Below, piece by piece: positions 57,560 through 64,000 of a DNA stretch of 64,000 nt (the first letter of the stretch is position 1; every line of letters begins with the position of its first letter). Made by a program: the position numbers and the translations under genes. The stretch is from Pestalotiopsis fici W106-1 (taxonomy: Eukaryota; Ascomycota; Sordariomycetes; Amphisphaeriales; Sporocadaceae), in the NCBI RefSeq assembly GCF_000516985.1, contig NW_006917094.1, positions 496,001 to 560,000 of the forward strand. The letters are read 5' to 3'. The notes beneath the pieces are model-generated. The model made no database searches and was not told the DNA's origin. It saw only the letters and a program-made list of their open reading frames with translations.

Positions 57560-58720
57560 AAGCGGGCTATGATTTGCCCTCGGCACCAGCCTGCATTAGA
57601 AGCCCCTTGGGATGACTTGTAAGTCGATTGCTGAACTTGAGCTCTGGCACAATATCTCTGCCTTCCAGATATAAAGCTTTCCTAACGTCATAAAGGGCCA
57701 GCAAGGATACTGCGATTATTCACATGCTAGCCTCAGCCAAATATTTGCGGCTCGAATCCTCCTCCCGAACTGACCTTTTGCCTATGGCTCACCATGGCCT
57801 CTGTCTCCCTTAGGGTTGTACTGTTCCGGCTCAAAATTGTCGAGGTTCTGATATATATGCTCATCATTGCCTATTAGTCAGAATTGGCACCATTTTTATA
57901 GTTTAGCATTTCCTTGGGAATAAACATGCCATTGTAAATGCTATCTTCCATGCTGCGATGCGGAAGTCCCAGATGACTGACTGAACACCAACGCGATGTT
58001 TCCTGAATGACATAGTCCATGTTAGAGACCTTTGTTCTGTCCCTCCTAGAGTGTTGAGCGGCGCCCGTTTTTTGTGGCCCGGTTGATTGATGTACTTGCT
58101 TTCTGCTTAACCTCCGGATTCACAACTATACTGAAGATAAAACCTATTAATACGGCCCAGGTTGTGTCCCGTCCTGCTGCGGATACAGCAACCTCGAGCC
58201 TTTGATAAAATCGATAGCTAAGCCCGGATCGCTGCCATGTTGATATTTTGCTTCCCGTTGGTCCAGCAGTGTTTGGATGTGACACAGTGTCTTTCTGCCA
58301 GATGACAAAGGGTCATTACATTGAAGATCATGCAGTAGGCAGTTAGCCGGATTCCACTTGATGCAAATTCAAGGGAATAATTCCTGATAAGCCAGTTCGG
58401 CAGATACCTGAGAACGGGAGTTCGACCAGAGTACTAGCAGGAGGTCCCCTATGGCCTTGTACATACGAATCATCTTCAGCCACCAGCATGGAATTTCCTT
58501 TATCGCTGTTGAGTTCACGTCGAACCCGATGCTGAATATATTACTGTTGCAAATTGTTTTAATAGAGGAGTTTTCCTGTCTCCAGGTCATTCGGAACCTC
58601 CCATGAGATGGGTTCGTGTTCCCTCTCGTGCATTGTCTGGCATTATATGATGCTACTTTTTTGCAGGTTGCTTTGCAGTATCATGCGGGTTATGGAAATA
58701 AGATCTCCACGGTATGAAGA
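57560..58720 (-). pseudogene. Decayed cytochrome P450
   Basis: Fragments in P450 order but in different frames. Near 58708-58643: YRGDLISITRMIL, the N-terminal sheet. Near 58520-58369: FDVNSTAIKEIPCWWLK. Near 58180-58050: AAGRDTTWAVLIGFI and VVNPEVKQKA, the I-helix threonine and the following helix. Near 57990-57905: SHLGLPHRSMED..YNGMFIPK, the K' to beta region. Near 57880-57810: NDEHIYQNLDNFEPEQYNP. Near 57770-57590: FGRRI, RKYLAEASM, then a TGA where Trp is expected, and ALYDVRKALYLEGRD...SHPKGLLM. The haem cysteine codon is lost at a small indel just after FGRRI. Multiple frameshifts and stops: a dead gene. Closest in style to fungal CYPs with the PHRSMEDD.YNGMFIP signature. Confidence 0.85.
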
Positions 58721-59226
58721 CCACCATACGACGCCATCCAATGATTTTGAACAGAAGGAATCGTGGGCGATCGCTAAAGTTGGCACTTTGCTTTTGTGCA
58801 GGAGATCCATTGTGGTTCGTGTACTGTTGAGTGTAGGACATGGATAGGGGGCATGATCAATGAGGCCTCGTACCTCTGGTGCTCTCTTGCAGGTCATTGG
58901 GGTCGATTTCTTTTGCATAATTTAGCTTGCCTTGTTCTTTTGTCTGTCCGACCAAACTCCCAAAAACAATACAAGACGTGAGAGTGGTGTTTTCAGAGCA
59001 TGAAATTATCTCAGCCTATCTGAGGTTGGTGGAAGAGGATGGTATTCTGATTCAAGCTATGTGAGCGCTCTGCACCTGTGTACCCGGGTATTGTTATCAT
59101 CACAACTCAGTATGTTTCGCTTAATTGCCAGGAAGCAGCTTTATCAAGATTAAATTCAAGGCTCTCTACATAATGCAATTGTGGTATCTGAGTTTTTGTC
59201 CTCCTTCTTTTCTATATCTTAATTGT
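58721..59226. other. Intergenic, 0.5 kb
   Basis: Between the P450 relic and the oxidoreductase 3' end. No gene seen. Confidence 0.5.
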
Positions 59227-60405
59227 CTATAGCGCAACATCAGGCTTGCCAAACTCCTTGATATACTCCTCAGAGTAGGGGTAGTCAATGTAACCAGGCT
59301 CAACCTTGTGGCCGATTCTCTGGTTGATGTAAAATGTCATTCTGTCGTAATCGTTGAAGGGTAGACCCTTCTTGACGCGGTATACAAGATCCGGCGTCGA
59401 GATGAAGCGACGACCAAACACAACGGCGACGGGATGGTCGCGGTACTTCTCCTCCACGGCCTGCTTGGCCAGCTCGGTCGTGAATCCGCCGGCAACAAAG
59501 AGGGCCTTCTCGCGGCCCCAGCTCTCCAGGGCAAAGTCCAGGGACTCGTTCTTGGGGTCCAGGTCCATGACACCGTGAACTCGGGGCTCGACGATGTGAA
59601 GGTATGAAAGGTCGAGCTGGCGCAGCTGCTTGATGAGGTAGGAGAATTGCGGGATGGGGTCGGCCATGCGCATACCCTGCCACGTGCTCCAGGGGCTGAG
59701 GCGGATGCCGACCTTGTCAGCGCCGACGGCCTTGATGACGGCCTTTGAAACCTCGATGGCGAAGCGGGAACGTTTCTCGATGCTGCCACCCCATGCATCC
59801 TCTCGGCGGTTGGCCGTGTCCTGGGTAAACTGGTCGATGAGGTAGCCGTGGGCAGCGTGGATCTCAACACCGTCAAAGCCGGCCTTTTCCACGGCATTGC
59901 GGGCCGCGGTGGCATAGTCGCCGATGGTGGACCAAATCTCCTCCTCGGTCAGCGGGCGGGGCGCGGGCAGACCGTCGGCCATGACAACGTCGCTCGAGCT
60001 GACAAAGTCGTGCTCGAAATCAAAGTCGTCCTCGTCGCGGACGGCACCACCGCTGGCCACCGGGTCGGGCCAGGCGGCGCGTCCCAGGTGCCACAACTGC
60101 ACGTACATCTTGCTACCCTTTGCGTGGACACCGTCAGTGACCTTCTTCCACGCTGCAAGTTGCTCCTCCGACCACAGGCCGGGAATATGGCTGTAACCAC
60201 CGGCCTTGGCGGTGATAAAGGTGGCTTCTGAGAGGATGAGAGTGCCGGGGACGACGGCGCGCTGGGCGTAATATTGGGCCATGACATCGGTAGGAACATG
60301 CTCCCGAGTGGCACGGAACCGGGTGAGCGGTGCCATGACGACGCGGTGCTCAAGCTGTGTCGAGCCCACCTGGAGGGGGGTGAAGAGCTTAGTGTTCTCG
60401 GCCAT
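59227..60405 (-). CDS. Old-yellow-enzyme family NADH:flavin oxidoreductase, 392 aa
   Basis: Single exon, ATG at 60405. TIM-barrel FMN enzyme: start LFTPLQVGSTQLEHRVVMAPLTRFRA, QLWHLGRAA, then the ligand-binding pair His183/His186 in HAAHGYLIDQF (the usual H..N or H..H), NRREDAWGGSIEKRSRF, IRLSPW, and the C-terminal phosphate-binding VAGGF and VVFGRRFISTPDLV. Family knowledge: members reduce alkenes of alpha,beta-unsaturated carbonyls with NAD(P)H. A Tyr acid-base residue is likely the one in NRR-proximal Tyr188. Length matches fungal OYEs. Neighbouring P450 is dead, so any former P450/OYE pathway is not intact. Confidence 0.94.
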   Translation of the reverse strand: MAENTKLFTPLQVGSTQLEHRVVMAPLTRFRATREHVPTDVMAQYYAQRAVVPGTLILSEATFITAKAGGYSHIPGLWSEEQLAAWKKVTDGVHAKGSKMYVQLWHLGRAAWPDPVASGGAVRDEDDFDFEHDFVSSSDVVMADGLPAPRPLTEEEIWSTIGDYATAARNAVEKAGFDGVEIHAAHGYLIDQFTQDTANRREDAWGGSIEKRSRFAIEVSKAVIKAVGADKVGIRLSPWSTWQGMRMADPIPQFSYLIKQLRQLDLSYLHIVEPRVHGVMDLDPKNESLDFALESWGREKALFVAGGFTTELAKQAVEEKYRDHPVAVVFGRRFISTPDLVYRVKKGLPFNDYDRMTFYINQRIGHKVEPGYIDYPYSEEYIKEFGKPDVAL

Positions 60406-60866
60406 TGTGTAGTTGGGGATTATCGATTCCTGGGGATTTGGAATTGAGTTGAAGTGAATAAAACTTGAAAATTGCTTTGGATCATGGCTGCCGTTGGTGC
60501 TCTTTATATATCGTGGAGAGTAACTCTCTCATCGCCCCTTGGGATCCATAGCAACGTGTCAATATGGTGTTACTGCTTAGCAATCCCACGGCCATACTTT
60601 TGTCCAAGATACGAACGAAGCGAACGCGCGACATTATGCGTGGAAAACGGCGTCGCCGGGTTTTCGTTTTGGTGGTTCGTCGCCAGGTCCCCGGCCTCAA
60701 GGTTGTGTGTTGAAAGCTTGGTGGAGGCTTCCAGTGGCTTCCCATGTGTCAAGCATGAATATAAGTGGCTCGGGAGTTGAGCCCCATTGGCTGCCCTGCG
60801 TTAGTACCCCTGGAATTTTTCTCTTTAGCGCCTCATTGGGTGGACCTGCAGCGCTGCAAATACCTT
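60406..60866. promoter_or_regulatory. OYE promoter
   Basis: 461 bp upstream of the OYE gene. An AT-rich TATATAT-like string near 60504-60510 may be a core promoter. No gene seen. Confidence 0.4.
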
Positions 60867-61410
60867 CTATGATAACTCGGCAGCGTGCGGCCCCACCTCC
60901 GCTTCCGCTTCACTCCACTGTTCGAACGATTTGACCTGGTCTATCATATCTTCCATCCAGCTGAGGAGTGCCCTGTGCCTTTGTCTCGATGCTTTTAGAT
61001 AGCGGTGAATGAGCATATGAGAGACGGAGTAGAATTTTTTCGAGTTGGATTTTTGAAAATCGTAATGACCAGTTAAAACCAGGTGTATGGAAACTACATG
61101 CCAGGCTCTTGACCATTGTGCTTTGCGGTCGAAAAGAGTGAGTCAAGAACAACCGTTACATACATGCCGATGAGCCTCCATCCTAGCTCCACATGCTGAA
61201 TCAGCGAGAAGTTGCTCGATCTTCTTGATGGATCTCAGTGGAAGATCATTGGCCGGCTTTGGATACGTAGCTACCGTGAAACTCGAGATGCTTCGCCATG
61301 TCATCGCGCATGCGGCAGAGATTGACTTCCAGTGTGTCCAATGCTCCAATTTCATCCTCGGACAAAGTGTTATGGATATCAAGAAAACCCGAATGGTAAC
61401 CCTATCAAGG
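60867..61410 (-). pseudogene. Frameshifted helical gene relic
   Basis: Three consecutive protein-like stretches in different frames, in order. First (about 61405-61272): FLDIHNTLSEDEIGALDTL then RMRDDMAKHLEFH. Second, one base out of phase (about 61265-61155): ANDLPLRSIKKIEQLLADS and GARMEAHRHV. Third (about 61130-60867): HYDFQKSNSKKFYSVSHML, HRYLKASRQRHRALLSWME and EQWSEAEAEVGPHAAELS with a stop. Composition is amphipathic-helical, unlike chance frames. I could not place GT-AG introns that join them in phase, and no 5' end was found, so a relic is the best call. Family not recognised. Confidence 0.5.
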
Positions 61411-61824
61411 ATGCGCTGACCTTACATTCTGGTTACAAGTACATTATGTTCCCGACAATGGTCGCGATACTTCGCTATTCATTCCACTAAATTGAATCCA
61501 GCCCAGTTTGAAGAGCCATATGAACTGAGAGCCTGTGTTTCTTTGGCATTAGATGTGTCAAGTTTTATTAGCAAAACCTAGCAAGCACTGTGTATAGTGT
61601 AAGACTCATTTACCATCTTAGAAGCACCCCGAATACAAGTAATAGATTCATTACTGTCTTGTTTTGATAAGTGTTCAGATCATCGAACCAATTCCCTTCT
61701 CCTGTCGCGATGCTTTTCGCATTCGTTGCGTACAGCAGATGCAATATAATCAAGACGGTTCAGCGCCTATCAAATCACTCAGCTGCCATTCTTCTTGGTG
61801 TTGTAGTCCCATGAAATCTCTCAC
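61411..61824. other. Intergenic, 0.4 kb
   Basis: AT-rich, no gene seen. Confidence 0.5.
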
Positions 61825-62676
61825 TCACCAAGTATGCATCCATTCGTTTAGTATTATCCCACTTCTGCCAGTATGTGATGTCAGATAAAGATTTTGGTCG
61901 ACGCTATGCTGACTTACCTGCGTTCTAGACTGTCTCATGCTAGGATCTGGACTACTTGTCGTGCAACCCTCTTCATCATCTGCTTGTGACGAGACCTCCA
62001 TATTCACTTGCAGAGCGGGTTGACTTGTTGATGTTGGACCACAATAAGCCCCTGCAAATTCGGCGACTCCAAAATCATCAAATCCATCGTAAGCCTTTCG
62101 TAGCGACCACTGCCACTGAGGAATGGGAGTCAAGGCACCAGATGTACTCAACACAAGATCGACAAAGATATCATGAGCCCAGTAAGTTGGGTCCAATATC
62201 AGGCTGGGACTGACCGTGGCCAGCCACTGATCTGGCCTGAGTAGTTTTCTTAGCACATCGTACCATATAGACTGATAGTTGTCCCAGATAATATTTGTTC
62301 CAGGTAACTCGGCATCCTTTAACCTGCGCGCAGCGGTCAAAGCCTGGTTATCTGCTTTCTGAAGGGCCTGTTCTCTCGCCTGCAGGAGTTTGATCCTGCT
62401 CCGGTGACTGCCATTGCTTGATACTCCATTATAAATATATCGATTGATGTCGGCACATCTGCAAGGCAAAGCCTCTATACCCTCATGAAAGAAAGTGAGG
62501 TACGGTATGTGCCTCTCGCTGCTCTGATCTCGGGTTTCGCTGTGGATGAGGGCTACCGCCACACAATTGGTGCTTGTCGGATCGCCCGCAACCAGAATTC
62601 TCCAACCGTTTACTTCGTCAGATCTGGCACCGCGAAGAACATGTTGCCAGATATCAGATGGATGCAAACGTTCCAT
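61825..62676 (-). CDS. Unrecognised protein, 283 aa
   Basis: Single frame from ATG at 62676 to a stop at 61825. I do not recognise the family. The first 190 residues look folded: DIWQHVLRGARSDEVNGWRIL, AVALIHSETRD, PYLTFFHEGIEALPCRCADI, a helical Arg/Gln/Ala-rich RIKLLQAREQALQKADNQAL, and NIIWDNYQSIWYDVLRKLLRPDQWL. The last 70 residues are low-complexity Ser/Asp/Gln. A donor-like site near the end (after SMRQSRTQ, at about 61918) could splice to an unseen exon. Weak composition outside the folded part keeps confidence moderate. Confidence 0.5.
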   Translation of the reverse strand: MERLHPSDIWQHVLRGARSDEVNGWRILVAGDPTSTNCVAVALIHSETRDQSSERHIPYLTFFHEGIEALPCRCADINRYIYNGVSSNGSHRSRIKLLQAREQALQKADNQALTAARRLKDAELPGTNIIWDNYQSIWYDVLRKLLRPDQWLATVSPSLILDPTYWAHDIFVDLVLSTSGALTPIPQWQWSLRKAYDGFDDFGVAEFAGAYCGPTSTSQPALQVNMEVSSQADDEEGCTTSSPDPSMRQSRTQVSQHSVDQNLYLTSHTGRSGIILNEWMHTW

Positions 62677-63921
62677 GATCAGTATGTCTAGTGTTTGATT
62701 CCGATATTACTATTGACGAGGATCATGGTAGATAGCATCACATGGGCAGTCAATGCCGACGTATTGCATTGTGCCAATCAACCTTTGCTTTGATCCCGCA
62801 GACAATGAAGCATGGATCTTTAGGTAAACGATGATCGACACAAAGTCGGCCCTCTTTACTTGAATATCGTCACTGTGTCCTTTGCTGTCTTTGTCGTCAA
62901 GAAAACGTCTTCGGCTTAGCTCATCCTATACACGCGGTGACCAATTTAGTACATCGTGGCATTTTTGGCAGCAACAGATAACATGCGCTCAACGCGGAAA
63001 GAACCAGAATATTACATACTTCAAGGCAGATGTCGACCACAGGGATGCGTAAAATTTAATCTTCTTTCAGCGTCGTGTTTAATAATATGCGCACCATGAG
63101 CATCGTCCTCGATATGGTCACCATTAACATAGAATTGAATCTTGTAGATATGATCTGTCGCAACAGCGAGGTTGTTTTACTGGCATGGACTATAGGGATC
63201 ACTGCCTTTAACTTGTCATTCTCGTCATATACCATTTGCCGGGGGTTATAAGCTATGTTTTATCGTCTGCAGCCAAGAAGGAAGGGTTTCGTTGCACACA
63301 GCCAAATGAACATGGGACTCTGGCTTCGGGTGGGTTGGAGGTTTCCATCAAGAAGATTGATGCAAACCGTTTGTACTTGAAATCGCGGGCAGATATGAAA
63401 CATACAGCTAAGGGCTTATGATGCTGATAAATATTTGGATATTTGACGAAGGTGACGGAATATGCATATAATGTGGCATATTTTATGCTAGGTCTATCCA
63501 GCGCACCAGAATAAAGCGCGATGACTCGTCTGGGTTCTGTATAACTGCAGAGGTGCGTGCTATTTTAAAAGGGGATCACATCTCTGGATGGCTTAAATGG
63601 GCACATGTCATGAAAAGTAACGTAGAGGTCATACAATCACCGCTGCAGTAGCCAATCAGACCAGTGTGCTCAGTCCACATTTATGATAGCAATCATGACA
63701 TAAAGAGAATGTGACGTCATTGACGGTGCCGCGTGTCCGAGACAGCAGTCTGTTACTGCTATTTTACGAGCCATTCTACAATTCGTCTTTCTCAAATCTT
63801 TATTATTTCAATACTTCATTCTAAATCCAAGCCTTGGCCTAAGAAAACTCAAATCCTACAAAGTTTTGTTCTTCAAGAAACCACGAACCAAAAAGCATAA
63901 CTCACCAAGCAACAATTCAAG
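62677..63921. other. Divergent intergenic, 1.2 kb
   Basis: Promoter of the minus-strand gene and of the right-edge gene. Contains CT- and A-rich leader sequence from about 63780. No supported gene; a frame at 63236-63421 was not accepted. Confidence 0.5.
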
Positions 63922-64000
63922 ATGCCCAACAAGACCACCGTCCTCGGCAAGCCCAACAGCGCCGAAGTGCAACCAGACGGAACGGCGACCAACGTTACCA
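63922..64000 (+). CDS. Start of a gene cut by the right edge
   Basis: ATG at 63922 after an A-rich leader (CAAGCAACAATTCAAG), reading MPNKTTVLGKPNSAEVQPDG and on. Leader style, Kozak-like AAG-ATG-CCC context and C/G-ending codons (ACC, GTC, CTC, GGC, AAG) support a real gene. Only 26 codons visible, so no function can be given. Confidence 0.55.
   Translation, partial: MPNKTTVLGKPNSAEVQPDGTATNVT

Noticed and set aside
59337..59915. Minus-strand frame of 192 aa inside the OYE gene
   Set aside because: Out-of-frame shadow of the OYE coding sequence, with Arg/Ser/Pro-biased composition.
1..64000. CRISPR arrays, rRNA genes, bacterial operons
   Set aside because: No spaced direct repeats or rRNA sequence, and the introns and gene families show a fungal nuclear genome.

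Overview
The window is nuclear DNA from a filamentous ascomycete (Pezizomycotina, most likely Sordariomycetes). The evidence is many short GT-AG introns of about 45-120 bp with CTRAC-type branch sites, single genes separated by 0.4-3.8 kb, and fungus-specific families: CFEM, DUF1996, fungal rhodopsin-domain, DUF6594, DUF7702-like, SesB-type NLR and TPR-CHAT proteins. Species cannot be fixed from sequence alone. All exon structures below were built by hand from splice consensus and reading-frame phase; unless noted, exon lengths sum to a multiple of three.

Layout. 0-5 kb: the 5' end of an Fmp42-like MFS transporter and a second single-exon MFS transporter, both minus strand. 5-17.6 kb: the most striking block, containing a hydrolase-NACHT-ankyrin NLR (minus), a TPR-CHAT protease-like protein (plus), a caspase-fold C14 protein (minus), an 83-residue three-exon small protein (minus) and a DUF6594 membrane protein (plus). 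18.2-18.7 kb: a 478-bp element with 87-bp terminal direct repeats and a 4-bp target duplication (TRIM-like). 19.6-25 kb: a NAPE-PLD-like metallohydrolase, an SDR and a rhodopsin-domain membrane protein. 28-34.5 kb: a secreted tyrosinase, a sirtuin and a four-helix MARVEL-like membrane protein. 35-40 kb: PPCDC/Hal3 and Grx5 (divergent), then gamma-glutamyltransferase. 40.9-52.5 kb: a DUF1996 secreted protein, an unrecognised 397-residue protein, a sugar transporter, a DUF7702-like seven-helix protein, a THEM6-like thioesterase and a CFEM GPI protein. 56-60.4 kb: dynactin p25, a decayed P450 and an old-yellow-enzyme oxidoreductase. 60.8-64 kb: a frameshifted gene relic, an unrecognised 283-residue protein and the first codons of a gene running off the right edge.

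How genes may work together. Most of the window is a mix of housekeeping genes (Grx5, PPCDC, dynactin p25, sirtuin) and secreted or transport functions with no shared pathway. The exception is the 5-17.6 kb block, where a sensor-type NLR, two different caspase-clan proteins, a small protein and a membrane protein sit side by side with no unrelated gene between them. CHAT proteases act as activators of gasdermin-like cell death in fungi, and NACHT NLRs control fungal incompatibility and cell death, so I propose this block as a candidate regulated-cell-death or self/non-self recognition module. No gasdermin-like gene was found in it. The DUF6594 protein is the only obvious membrane-acting partner. 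This is inference from family knowledge and gene order.
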